Shown here: positions 24,545 to 36,400 of the stretch, piece by piece
Layout of the letters: each line of letters starts with the position of its first letter
Numbering within the stretch: position 1 is the first letter of the stretch
Assembly (NCBI GenBank): GCA_013396525.1
Contig: VWYX01001165.1
Coordinates: 67,465 to 131,464, forward strand
Source of the DNA: Chaetorhynchus papuensis
Taxonomy: Eukaryota > Chordata > Aves > Passeriformes > Rhipiduridae
DNA length: 64,000 nt
Direction: 5' to 3'
Notes under the pieces: generated by a model
What the model was told of the DNA's origin: nothing
Database searches by the model: none
What the model saw: only the letters and a program-made list of their open reading frames with translations
Translations under genes and position numbers: made by a program

Positions 24545-25226
24545 CAGGAGTGAGGGGATGGAATGATCCAAACCCTCATTCCCTTGGGAGAAATGCTCTG
24601 GAATGAAGGACAGAGCACTCAGTGCAGGGAGAGGCTGCTGAGGGCAGCCCAGAGCAGAGCTGTGGCCAGAGCCAGGCAGGAAAAGGGGGCAACTCCAGCA
24701 AAATCCAAGGGAAATCCCCAGAGAAAAGGCCGAGCCCAAGTGGGAACCAAATCAATCTCGTCGAGGGAAAAGAAATCTCCGTGCTGGATGAACTTCAGAG
24801 GTGCTGCAAGGACGGGGCATTTCCAGGGAGCTTTGGAATCGCATCCAGAGGCTCCCGCAGCAGCCACCGCTCGGAGCTGCGGAAAACCGGCTCTGTTCAA
24901 GGAGGGGAAAAAGGGATCTGAGGAAATTCCCCACATTTTGAGTTTTTGAGTCATTTCATTCTCAAAACACCTCCAAATGCAGGACAACAACTGGGATGTC
25001 TTTCCCTCAGGAAATCAGGATTTCTGCTGTCAGCAGGGCTGGGACGGGATCATCCATCAGGAGAAGCCAACGTTGGTTGGGTCCCCTGCATTATCCTCCG
25101 TGAAATCCAGGTGGGTTCAAGGATACACAACCGTTCTTTTTCCTCAAAAAATTGAATTCCTCTCTGCAGTGCCCACCTGTGACACCCCAAAACGACCTCA
25201 GGGCTGGGCAACTTTCCCCACGTGGG
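24545..25226. other. Non-coding DNA
   Basis: Overlapping frames of 99-128 codons on both strands are visible; no domain is recognised. Moderately GC-rich. Confidence 0.5.
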
Positions 25227-25365
25227 ATCCTGGAATGGTTTGGGTTGGAGGAGATTGAAAGATCATCCCATTCCAACCCTGCCACGGGCAGGGACACCTC
25301 CCACTGCCCCAGGGTGCTCCAAGCTCCATCCAACCTGGCCTTGGACACTTCCAGGGATGGGGGAA
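25227..25365 (-). mobile_element. CR1 LINE fragment, antisense
   Basis: Includes atggtttgggttggagga, gggcagggacacctccca and 'atccaacctggccttggaca', the reverse complement of the CR1 3' region. The 192-codon minus-strand open frame at 25091-25669 runs through it and is not a gene. Confidence 0.9.
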
Positions 25366-25880
25366 GTATTCCCAGGTTTCCTGGCTCCTGGAGTTGGAGT
25401 TCTAGGGAAGGAAGGGGCTTTAAGCACTGGGAGTTCGGTCTGAAGGGCTGAGCCAGCAGTGCTGCAACATTCCCTGGAACCCTCACAGAATTCCCAATAT
25501 TCCGTGTCTCTGAACTGCAGGGAACAGCAAAAAAGGAGGGATTGAGAGGGATGGTTCTCCACAGGGCCTTTGCTGCCAAGCCTCCTCTGTCCTTCCCTTC
25601 CAGAGAGAGAGAGAAAAACGAGAATCCATCAGCAGCGTTAAAAAAAAAAATAAAATTGCAACACTCCATCCCAGGTTATTGCAGAAAAGTAATTAAAATC
25701 CAACTGCTGCCTCCATCCCCTGGGAGCAAATTTTTACTGGAAACGAGAAGGAAAGGTGGTTGGACTGTGGAAACATTTACCAGCTGCAGGTATAATGCCG
25801 TGTCTGTTGTCAGAGGGAACATTTCATTGGTTTATTTCTGGAGGATTATTTAGAGGGTTGTGGTCTCTGCGTCCAGGTTT

Positions 25881-25923
25881 GAAGAGAAAAAAAAAAAAGG
25901 AGAAAAAGAAAAAAAAAAAAAAA
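25881..25923. repeat. A-rich purine tract
   Basis: 43 bp of only A and G, including a run of 14 A. It precedes the larger polypurine tract by about 140 bp. Confidence 0.85.
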
Positions 25924-26060
25924 CCCAACCCCAGGCTCTGAGGTGTGCCTTCTTTCTGCAGAATAGTGATTTGTTACGTGTTTGTCTGAGTTAAATATAG
26001 CAGCCAGGCCTTCGGCACAGGCCGGTATTTTATCCTGCTCGCTTTTAAAAAAGAGAAGGC

Positions 26061-26178
26061 AAAAAAAAAAAAAAAAAAGGGGGGAAAAAAAAGGGAAAAA
26101 AAAAAGGGAAAAAAAAAGAAGGGAAAAAAAAAGGGGGGAAAAAAAGGGGGAAAAAAGAAGGGGAAAAAAAGAAGAAGG
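26061..26178. repeat. 118-nt uninterrupted polypurine tract
   Basis: From the base after the C at 26060 to the base before the T at 26179 every base is A or G, mostly A runs with G3 to G6 blocks. Purine richness continues with few breaks to about 26255. Such tracts can form intramolecular triplexes; none has been shown here. Confidence 0.95.
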
Positions 26179-26499
26179 TAAAAAAAAGAAGAAGAAATTC
26201 TTGTTTGGATATAAGAAAAAGACAGCAAAAAAATAAAAGAAAAAAAGAAAAATCAGAAAAGCCACGGTTCTGAGGTTTGTTTCCATTTTCAGGTGTTCAG
26301 TGCTGGAAAATGCAATTTTCAGGGATGCGATGGGGCAGTTCCAGCCACGTTTCAAGGCTCTCTGTTGGCTGTTCTGGCTCCTGAGGTGATTCCTGATCCT
26401 TGGAGGTTCCCAGCTCAGAAGGGACCGGGGTCATCTCTGGGGTTCAGACACTTGGATACGGGAGAAGTTGTGCCAGGGCACCTGATGGCTCCGTGGATC

Positions 26500-26697
26500 T
26501 GCTTTCTTCTTCCCTCTGAGGGTGGGGAGGGGCTGGGATGGAATTCCCAGAGCAGCTGTGGCAGCCCCTGGATCCCTGGCAGTGCCCAAGGTCAAGGTTG
26601 GAGCAGCCTGGGATCGTGGGAGGTGTCCCTGCCCATGGCAGGGGTGGGATGGGATGATCCTTAAAGATCCCTTCCAACCAAAATTGTTCCACGCTAA
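26500..26697 (+). mobile_element. CR1 LINE 3' end, sense
   Basis: Shares the start 'gggctgggatggaattccca' with the copy at 23.8 kb. It continues to the 3' end: gtccctgcccatggcaggg, 'gatccttaaagatcccttcc', aaccaaaattgttcc. The terminal octamer is degraded. Confidence 0.92.
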
Positions 26698-28754
26698 GTT
26701 TCAAATTTAAATCAAGTATTTGAATGAAAATATTCCAAAGGCAGTGGGATGAATCCCCTCACTCAGGAGATTGCCTTTGGAAGTGGTTTGATTTAAATCA
26801 TTTCATTTCAATATTAAGCCTGACTTAAACAAAACCCCAGGACTGCTCTCATTCACCTTCTGAATTTGAGTTTCCCCCTATTTCTGTCACACTTCCAAAC
26901 TTTGACATTTTCTCTGCTGCCCTGAGAAGCAGGAGCAGATCGTCCTGGAGTTATTTTTGCTGCTTTCAGCGGGGAGAGGAGGAAATAGGATCCCATCCAT
27001 CCCCACGGATCCGCACCCTCACAATCCTCACGGATCTGCTCAGAATTTGTCTGCTCACAGCCACACAAATCCTCTGCCAGCTCCAGAGGAGCTGCAAGTG
27101 CTGAAGGGTTGAAGCCCAGCTCTGATTTTGCTGCTGGATTCTCCCGAAAAACCTGCTGGATCCCGTTTTCCCTGCCCCACGCCTTTGCCAGAGGGTGTTC
27201 AGAGCTCCTTTCCCATGAAAGCAGTGGGGAAAGAGATCCCAAAAAATAACCTGGAGAGCAGGGATGGAGCAGGGCAGAGCTGGAAGCCTCGGAGCTGCTG
27301 GATGGGCTGGGGATGGATGAGAGGAGCAGCCACACAGGGAGGAAATGAGAGTTTCCTGTTGGGATAAATCCTTCCCACTATTATTATTAATTTATTATTA
27401 TTACCCCATTATTCCAAGGGGTTTGTCCAGGCAATCCCCATCTCGTTTCACCAGCAGAGTGCTGGGATTGGGAGGACAAAGTGGCATAAACACCATTGGA
27501 GCGCTGGGAGCAGCCCTTGGAGTTGGATTTCTGGGTGGATTATCCAGGAGAAGTGAGGAATGGCCGTGGAAATTAAGTAGCACGGGAGCCTCAAGCTTCC
27601 TTTCAAACGGCAAATTTCCCTTTTGCAGGATATAAATAAATATTCCCTGGCTTTCCCTGACATTTCAGTGGACATTGTATTTTTTCCTCTGGAATCTCCA
27701 TGAATGCATTTAATTACTCCTACATGGAGAGATATATAAATATATATATATTTATAGATATAATTTCCTTTTTCTCTAAAGCTCAAAGCTCAGAAATCCC
27801 TTACCCATAACCTGCTCTCAGTTTCTGAATTAACTCTGATTTATATTAATGCTCTTTAATAACCTGCTCCCCTCTGCCCTGGGCTCAGAAACTCCAACTG
27901 CACTTCCAAACTTTGGAAGGAGACTCTGAATTAATAAAATTTGCAATATTGCAGCAAATTATGATTAATTATTATTATTATTATTTTTATTGCCATTTCT
28001 AATAATAAAAAAGCAGATATTTCTACAAAAAAAAAGGGAGCTGGTTGATTTATATTTAATACTGCAGTGAAAACAAGTTTAGACCCAAAAGGTAGACTTA
28101 ACACCAACAGAAACAAGTTTTAAGGGATAAAATATTTTGTGTTAAAATCCAGGGAATGCTCGCTTCGAGGTTTTTTTTTTTTTTTCAAAAGGAATTTACT
28201 CATTTCATTTTATTATGGAATTTTTGCCGTGCAGCACTGCAAGGAGCTCACAGCCTCACAGCTGGGGACATCCACGGGGCTTCCTTTGGGCTGGACATCT
28301 GTCAGTCAAATAAATTCCTGACACAACCCGTGTGTCAAGGGCAGGAGCAGAAATGAAAGCTGACAACTCCAACGTTGGGAAATTTCCTTCCACAACAACA
28401 CAACTCCGACTGCCGGGGCTGCCTGAGGGTCCTGGAGGGGTTTGGAAGTCCCTGGAGTGTCTCACATTCAACTTTTATGTTAAAACAGTTTTATTTCCCC
28501 AAGGGTAGGGTGTGAGGAGCATCCCAGCCCTCATCTCCTCGTGATGTGGCACCTCCTCAACCCATCCTGCTCCCACCTGGATCTACCCGGCTGCTGAGTG
28601 CATTCCATGAATATTTAAAGTGTTTTTCAGTTCATTCCCCGCCGTTTTTGCACGAATGAGACAGGATTTGTAAGAAATAACGTTCCTGGGAGTGGGGAGC
28701 CTTGGTTTGCCAGCCTGGCTCGGGTTCCTGTGACAACAGGGCCAGGGTTTGGTG
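26698..28754. other. Non-coding DNA with AT simple repeats
   Basis: No gene is recognised. It contains an ATT-rich stretch at about 27378-27402, an AT dinucleotide tract at 27729-27764, another ATT run at about 27960-27988 and a T run at about 28171-28185. The 160-codon minus frame at 26853-27335 has no recognisable domain. Confidence 0.5.
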
Positions 28755-28828
28755 GGACTGGGCAGTGTTTGGTTTATGGTTGCACTCAGTGACCTTTAAA
28801 GGTCTTTTCCAACCCAAATTCTGCTCCG
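28755..28828 (+). mobile_element. CR1 LINE 3' terminus, short
   Basis: Ends with 'gacctttaaaggtcttttcc' followed by aacccaaattctgc, the sense CR1 3' end. About 75 bp remains. Confidence 0.75.
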
Positions 28829-29162
28829 ATCCCATGGATTGCTGCAGGTTTTGCTGCCCGTGCCAGAGCCCTGTGGAACCTGATCAGCCACCAGGCACTC
28901 GGGCTTTGGGCCGCTTCCTTTCAGAGACACAAATTGTTTAATTGGCTAAGCTCATAATGAGAGCTCTCCTTTTACCCAGGAGAGCGCCCTGATTTCAAAG
29001 ATAAACCCTGGAAACCCAAGCTCTGCTGCTGGGCAATGTCAGAACTCCTTGGATTTGGCAGTCAGGGAATTCCAAAGGCTCCCTCTGGCCGAGGATGTGG
29101 AATGGTCACACGCTGGGGTTGTTTATCTGCTGAAGTCACCACTGTCCCTGCTTCCAGATCTT
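28829..29162. other. Non-coding DNA
   Basis: Short spacer between two CR1 fragments; nothing else is seen. Confidence 0.5.
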
Positions 29163-29437
29163 CAGCAGTGACAGCAGGAGAGGAAACTGCCTCAGGGCGT
29201 GCCAGGAGAGGTTTAGATTGGAAATCGGGGAAAATTCCTTCACGGAAAGGGATGCCAAGCGTGGAAAAGGCTGCCCGGGGTGGTGTGGAGTCACCATCCT
29301 TGGAAGTGTTCAAAAAATGGGTGAAGATGGCACCAGGGAACAGTGGTGAACGTGGTGGTGGTGATGGGTTGGTGATTGGACTCGATCATCTTAGAGATCT
29401 TTTCCAACCTGAACCACCCTGGGATTCAAGGATTCAC
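29163..29437 (+). mobile_element. CR1 LINE 3' end, sense, 275 bp
   Basis: Contains gaggtttagattggaaatc, 'attccttcacggaaagggat', aaaggctgcccgggg, gtcaccatccttggaagtgt and 'ttggtgattggactcgatca', then ttttccaacctgaacc. This is the CR1 branch whose 3' end reads tggactcgat, different from the subfamily at 26.5 kb. Confidence 0.95.
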
Positions 29438-30841
29438 AATTCCCTGCCCATTTTTCCTCCTGCATTCCAGGAGGAACTGTAAATCCTCTGCAGAAACGAC
29501 CACATTTTCATTCCCTGCTCTGGCCAAGATGCATTTTCTTTTGCAATATTTACAATACTTCCAATAAACACCGGAGTTTCCAGCTCTTCCATGAGCCACG
29601 GGCTGTTATCCTGAAAACAAAAGGGATAACAAAAAACCAGGAGCCAGCAAGAAAACTTCCAGCCCTTCGAGAGACCAAGGACTCAGCACTGAGGAGAACA
29701 TGGAATTCCTCACACGATTTTTCCCCATCCCATGTGGGATCCACCCCGTGGGAAGGGGATGGTGTTGCTGTGGATTAGCGGGAGCCGCCATCAGAAGCAT
29801 TTTAATGAAACATTAACGGCCCTGCTTTAACAGGAATTTCAGCAGGACCTCAGTGAAGTCACTGGGAGGGAGATATTGTCCCATTAAGCCCAGTAAAACC
29901 TTCAGCTCCTGTCTGGAGGAGAAGCTGTGGGCAGTTAAAGTGACCATCAATTTCAGCAGCTGATGTTCTTTACAAGTCTCTGAAGTGTGAAGTCCCAGCC
30001 TGGCTGATGTATTTCACTTTAATTTCCTTTTGGAAAACAGAGCTGTGGTTAGTGGGGAACCTCCTGCACGCTCCCACACGGGCAAGGAGAGCCTGAGGAG
30101 CGCAGGCAAGGAGGAAATTATTTAACCCTTTCCAAAAGCTATACAATTTCTTTAGCGAAGTAAAGGAAAATAAGCAGAGACGGTTTCTCCTTTAGTTCCT
30201 GTGCAAAAATAAACAAAAGTTGTGCATAGCTAATAACCAGCTTAGGGCCCCTTGCTAATATCTCCTCCAGCTCCTGAAAACTCGCTGAAAAAATTCCTTT
30301 TTTCCCCATTTCCCTGCGCTTCAAGCAAGCTCGAAGTCAGCAGCTCGTGCCCTCTGTAGGGGAAGAAGATAAGAATCGTGTAATTCCATCTGATTTGCCA
30401 TTTCCAAGCCATTCCTCTGCCACCAGACCACACAGGTACATAGAGATTCCTTATCAGATGGAGCTCGCTGTGGGTTTTGGGTCAAACCTGAGGTTTTCAA
30501 CGTGGTTCTGCTGCAAAAACGGGCTGAGAGGAGCCAGGATGATAAAACAGAGTCAAGATAACACAAGGAAAGGCGTAATAATGAGAATTTCCACCTAAAT
30601 GATGTTGAAAAGAGGAAAAGAGTTCCCTGCTTTAACTATACCGTGGATATATTGATATATTTTATTTATATAGATACTGGTTATTGCAGAGAGATTGAGA
30701 AATGACAACAGGAATGAAAACGCTTCGGGGATTTTCCCCTATGTTCTTGGAAATCAAAAATTTAGGAATTCATTCATATCATCAGGAGCACCCTACTTGC
30801 CAAAAAACCAGCAAAGACGGAGGATTTACGACCCTCTAAGA
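29438..30841. other. Unique non-coding DNA
   Basis: No gene is recognised; open frames are at most 83 codons. AT-rich at 30.6-30.7 kb. Confidence 0.5.
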
Positions 30842-31595
30842 GAGGGACCTGCAAATAAATCAACAGAATTTGGGGTTGTAAGTGGACTGGATGCATTTGT
30901 CATTAATTGCAGTGCTCTAAATTATTATTTTTAATGAAATGACCGTGAACTGGCCTCTTACAAGGTGCCACAAACTCATGGACATCACCGAATCCCAGGA
31001 AAATATTTGTAAAAAATGGAATCAGAATAAATAAAAACCCCAGCCCATTTTATTATTCCAGGATGACGGTGCCACTCCGTTGAGCCACTAATTAGCCCAG
31101 TTTCCTGGGAAAACAGATTGGGATGTGCTGAGGAGCCTCTCCAGGAACCCAACAAGTGTCCCCCAGTGCTGGCAGCCGTGCCAGCTCCAGAGGAATCTGC
31201 AAACAAATCAACAGAATTTGGGGTTGCAAGTTGACTAAATGCATTTATCATTAATTGCAGTGCTCTAAATTATTATTTTTAATAAAATGNNNNNNNNNNN
31301 NNNNNNNNNNNNNNNNNNNNNNNNNNNNNNNNNNNNNNNNNNNNNNNNNNNNNNNNNNNNNNNNNNNNNNNNNNNNNNNNNNNNNNNNNNNNNNNNNNNN
31401 NNNNNNNNNNNNNNNNNNNNNNNNNNNNNNNNNNNNNNNNNNNNNNNNNNNNNNNNNNNNNNNNNNNNNNNNNNNNNNNNNNNNNNNNNNNNNNNNNNNN
31501 NNNNNNNNNACTAATTAGCCCAATTTCCTGGGAAAACAGATTGGGATGTGCTGAGGAGCCTCTCCAGGGACCCAACAAGTGTCCCCCAGTGCTGG
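30842..31595. repeat. 348-bp tandem duplication interrupted by a gap
   Basis: 30851-30941 matches 31199-31289 (ggggttg, ttaattgcagtgctctaaat), period 348. 31087-31172 matches 31510-31595 with only two mismatches (actaattagccca, 'ggatgtgctgaggagcctct', 'gtcccccagtgctgg'), offset 423. The duplication is real, but the placeholder gap makes its second copy 75 bp too long. Confidence 0.9.
31290..31509. other. Assembly gap, 220 N
   Basis: An unresolved run of N. It falls inside the second copy of the tandem duplication, which is probably why the assembly broke here. Any reading frame crossing it is meaningless. Confidence 1.
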
Positions 31596-34500
31596 AGGAA
31601 CCCCGCTGTGGAAGGACAGCTCTGTTTATTCGCCGTAGCGGGGCAGAGAGAGAAACTGAACTGGTGTTTATTTTGCACTTGGATATTGGAGCTGCTGGCG
31701 TGAAAGGAGGGCTCTCTGCTCTGCCAGACCAATCAAGGAGAACATTTTCGTGGTCCAAACATCTCCCCCTCCGTGGCTGGCAGCAGCTTTCGAAGGCCAG
31801 CCCCGAAGGCGGCCGAGCCACACAAGGTCCCCTCCTGTCTCCTGGTCTCATCCAGGTGTGGAAAAACGGGGCTTGTCCTGCCCTGAGGAAATTGGGGGCA
31901 AGGGGATCCCAAATGCTGCTTTCAGTGCTGCTGCCCCTCAGCAGGAGGTCCTGAAAGGCTCCTTTAGATTTAGCAAATGGAACGGGGTGGGGAGGTCGAA
32001 GCGGTTTGGAAACGCGGCTGTTGAGGGCGCGGTGGGAAGTGAGGAGCTTTAAGGCAGAGCTGAGGAAGTTCTGCTTTTTTTTCGGGTATAAACCCAAAGC
32101 AAATCTGGGAACTCAGCCTGCCTGGCTCCTGCAGCTGAGCCAGACCAAATCCAGGAGCTGGGCATTTGGGGATGGCTCCGTGTGCCATCCCTACGGAAAA
32201 TCCCAACCTGCATCCCAGTGGGGAGCTCCAGCAACCACTGCTGGCCCACACAGGACATGGGGGTCCAAAACTGGCCTTCAAAAACTCAGAAATAATTCTG
32301 AAAATCCAATTTATGAGCTCATTATCTGCACGTGAAGAAGCCAAAGCTCCAGATCAAATCACCGAAAAAATCACCTAAATCTGTCTAGGGGTGCTTGTTC
32401 TTGGTGTTCTCCTGCAAGTCTGTCTTTAAAAATCCTCAGAAGTGGTGAAACTCTGTCAGTCCATGTTTTTTAACTGACCCTGGAGTGATGCTGCTGGAGT
32501 ATTTCCTGTGCTTTGTCTCTTGTGGGGCTGTTTGTGAGCCTGGACAACGACGTGGGTGTAGGAAAGTAAAAAAATGATAAAGATTTAACAACTTTCCAAA
32601 AAGTTTGTCTGAGTTGCTTCTTTCTTGACTCAATTTGCCTGTCCTGGGAGACAAGATGTGCATCCCATGGGATCCCTGCTCCGGGCAGCAGTGACATCCT
32701 GCATCCTGATAGTGAAATCTGGGGGAGCATCCTGTCCCTGCAAGTGGAAAAAAACTCAACCCCCCCAAAGGTGTTAAAGCTTCCTAAACACAGCTGAAGT
32801 GGGGAGCAGGGCGGTGGGCAGGAAGTCAGGAGCCTGGTGAAGCCTGTTAAGATGGAAAAAGTGAAGTAATCCAGCACAGTGGGCTATTCAGGGCTGCAAA
32901 AAAGTGGGAAAAGCAAAAAAAAGGAGACGGAGGCAGGGAGATTGAAATTCAGCTGGAACTCGGGGGTCTCCGGGCAGCAGCTGGAGATCATGTCTGGCAA
33001 AGCAAGTGTTTATTTGGACAATAATAGCCTTGAAGCCTCCTGATAAAACCATCTCCTTGCACTTCCATCCATAATACTGCCAGAGGTTTCCTTAAGTATC
33101 CCCTTCTACTGGGACGTAAAGCAATCCCTGCTCCCGGCGTTCTCGGCGGAAGCGGGGGATGAAAATGATTTCCCTTGCAGGGGGAGGCAGGCAGGGAGAT
33201 TGAAAGAAAAAAAAAAGGGGTTAAAAACCAAAAAAAAAAAAAAAAAAGGAAGGGTCAGTCTTTTGTTCCGTTTTTTTTTTCTTTTTATCCACATCTTTAA
33301 TTATTTCCTTGGAAAAACAAACGCGGCGATGGATCCCGGGCTCCTGGGGAAGCACCAGAGGAAGGCGGCTGTTTTCCGAAGCCCTCTCGCCATGTGGCTG
33401 CTGCTGGGTGCCTTTTGTCTCCCTGGTTTCCTGAACATGGATGGAAAGCGTGGCCCTTTCATAATCCAGCCCGTCTCCCTCCCCTCTGCCTTTGTACAGT
33501 CGATAGGAGAAAGGAACCAGCTGCAAAAAAAAGCCTTTTCATGTCTCCCGTGCTCCCTGACCCCCCTTCAACACCTTGGGGTGCCCGCCGGGATTTCCAG
33601 GATTTCTTAGGTTACATTATGGCAACCTCCTCCTCCTTGAACTTGATGGCAGCTTGGGCTCACAGGAACAGCTGCCTCCAGAATTTTAGCGAGGATTTCT
33701 GGGACAAAAAAAAAGGGAATTGGGAGCTGTTTTCTTCTCTTCGAAGAGATTCGACTCGGCCTTCCCAAAATAAGAGAATGTGGGAAGAGGGTGTTGAGTT
33801 TAAGATGTGAATGAATTAAAACAAGTCTGGCTTTAAAACCCGGGATTAAACTCAAATATGGGAATTCATCAAACATGTGGATGAATATTAAGGGCAAATT
33901 CCACTCTGTTCTTAACTGCCTTGTAAAGTACTCGGGGCCTTCAGTGCCTTGAAAACCCAATGTAATCCCAAATCCAGGATCCTCATCCCATGGAGAGGGG
34001 GAAAGACGAAGGAAATCAAGGTATTGGATGCCAGGGAAGTGATTCTGGTCTGTTCTTTCCCTTTAAGTTGTGATGCCACCAGAAAAGGCCAGAAAATGCC
34101 ATTTTCAGGGAGAAATTGGAAAGAACAAAGTCACAGGTTTTCCTGCGGCTGCCAACCATCCTTCAGGCTTTATTGGAATTTATTCTTTTTAAATTTCCAA
34201 CAGCAATATTTACGGGAAAAAAAAGAAGAAATTTCTTCTTCTCAGTGCAATCCTATGGAAAGGCTGCTCCTTTTTAATGAAACCACCCAGTCAGAGTCAC
34301 TTTCTTGGTAGATGAATATAAAATCTATTTCGATGTATTTATAGGTAGATTGTAGTTTGACATCAAGAAGATTAAAATCCACTTGGTAACCTCTTACCAA
34401 GAGAAATAATCTCTGTTTAGCTGAAACAGCTGCTCTTGACTTGAAGGCAACCAGGCCTTGAGAACTTTCTGCTGCCTTAAAAATTGGTTCATCTCCCTGA

Positions 34501-36180
34501 TCTTTCCCTCCTGGATTTGGGCTCATTTAGGAACTGCTGCTCTCCTTTTGTGAGGTGTTTTGGTGATGTTTTTGTGCTACTTCAGCCCCCTCTGACAAAC
34601 CTACACAGGTCCCTCTCCACGGCTCTTTCTCAGGCTCTCAGGATTTTTTTTGCACCTTTTTCCTGCAGCATTTCCCCCCCCTCCCCACATCTGTTTTCCA
34701 ATCTGGAGCTCAGAATGGGATCAATCTGCCCAACACTCACCAGGAATGTACATCATAAAAAAGACAGAGGCCACATTGCAGGCGAGCCGTCAGCACGGTG
34801 CAGTGACCGATATATAAAATATCGACCCGGGCTGCAGAGAGACCGGCTCCTTTTGGGGCCTTTTATGAGCTGCTGCTCATTTGGGGGGAAATGGACCCCC
34901 CCAAAACAAAAGCTGTGGTCAGTGATGGTCCGTGCTCAGAGAGTATCAGGGAGGTTGTTGTGAATGTACACTTTAAATACAAATTTGAGGATGAAAATCT
35001 GTGCAGGGCAAGGATTTGGGCTTAGATCAGCTCAGAATATTCTGGGATTCGATGAAAAATGATGAAAGTAGGAAGCCTTTGGAAGGATGTCATTAAACAC
35101 CATTTCTTTGCATTTATAAGCTGCTTTATCATATTTTTGATTGATGAGGGACTCAAAACTCATTTATTGAATTCTTCCTGGGAGACCTTTTGGGGCAGCG
35201 ACTTTTGTGCAGGTTTGGCTTTGTCGATATTTTGCAGTTCGGGTTTGGCCGCTCTGCTGGGTGTGTCGGCCTTTTCCATGTGTTTTATTCCTGAGTTTTG
35301 GCAAGGATTGGGCCAGCCTGGAGCTGGGCAGTGCCGTGGGGTTGTGTTTAGTCTGTTGGGGTAGGACTGGGATCCGTCTTTCCTCCCTTTCCCGTTCCGC
35401 CGCGCTGGCGGAACCGTAAACGAGGATTCCAAAGGATGCTGCTGCTTCCTCGGACACCCAGGGAGCTGTGGGTCTGGCAGGGCAGGAGGTTTCTGGCTTC
35501 TTGGAAATATTTCTGGCCCCTTGGAAATTTATTCTGTAGGTAAAGCACAAATAAACTCTGAGCACCACTGCCCCATCGAGCAAAGACTCTTAAAATTCAC
35601 TTCGTGTTTCCCCCACCACAGGATTTCCCTGGTTTTGCTACTGAGGAAAATATTTCATCCAAAGCAGGAGAAAGTCCTTCCCTTGTCTAATCAGCTGCTG
35701 CTTCATATCAAATTAGTGATTAAACCTAAAATCAGGGGAATAATTGGCCATTTCTCATGTGGAGGTGCTGTCATTCGTCCTGCAAATGTCAGGTTTTTGA
35801 CTCTGAGTGGCCCAATATTTGAACATCCGTCTATTCAACACTTCCAAAGCTCATTTTCTTACCATTCTCATGGAAATAAAAGATTAAATCAGATGCTGAA
35901 TACAATCGATACAAGAAAACACAATTTAAATTGAAAGATTCGATTCTAGCTGGCCTGAATTTCCCAGGGTTAAAGCAGACAGAAAATTGATGTTACTCCT
36001 CGCCGGGAATTGGCCAAAACCAGAAGGAATCAAAAAGTCCTGCGCTCTTCTTAGCAACCCAAACTGAACCAGCGACAAATAATCTGCAATTTTCACCTTC
36101 ACCTCATTTGTGGAGGGTGGGTTTGGCCTTTCCGAATTCCAGCAAAGCTTTGAGAGCGTCCATGGAATAATTCAGCGAAG
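31596..36180. other. Mostly unique non-coding DNA
   Basis: No gene is recognised. A/T runs occur at 33209-33247 and 33271-33281. Open frames reach 159 codons (34484-34963, plus) and 139 codons (35164-35583, minus) without domain signatures. A C-rich run lies near 34674-34686. Confidence 0.5.
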
Positions 36181-36400
36181 AAATTGGGCCCAACCATCAC
36201 GAGAGCAGTGAGAAAACAAACACCAGTGGATTAACATAATTGCTTAATCAACAGCGCTCACTGAAGGGCTTGCAAGTGTGTGGAATTAATCATCTCATTG
36301 TGAGGAGCATTCTGAGTAATGAACATAATGAGAACTTTGCACAGCTGGCAACTATTTTAATCCATTAACCAGCAAAATAAACAGGTCTAGAAAAACAACA
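36181..36400. promoter_or_regulatory. Candidate conserved non-coding element
   Basis: A dense set of factor-like cores is visible: aaaacaaacacc (forkhead-like), ggattaac, cttaatcaac, ggaattaatcatc, aacataatgag (homeodomain-like) and cagctg (E-box), with no simple repeat or transposon. Conservation is a guess from texture and needs alignment. Confidence 0.3.

Noticed and set aside
25091..25669. 192-codon open frame, minus strand
   Set aside because: It runs through a CR1 3' untranslated fragment and has no reverse-transcriptase or other domain.
31279..32097. 272-codon frame, minus strand
   Set aside because: 74 codons are N from the assembly gap; the real part is short and has no domain.
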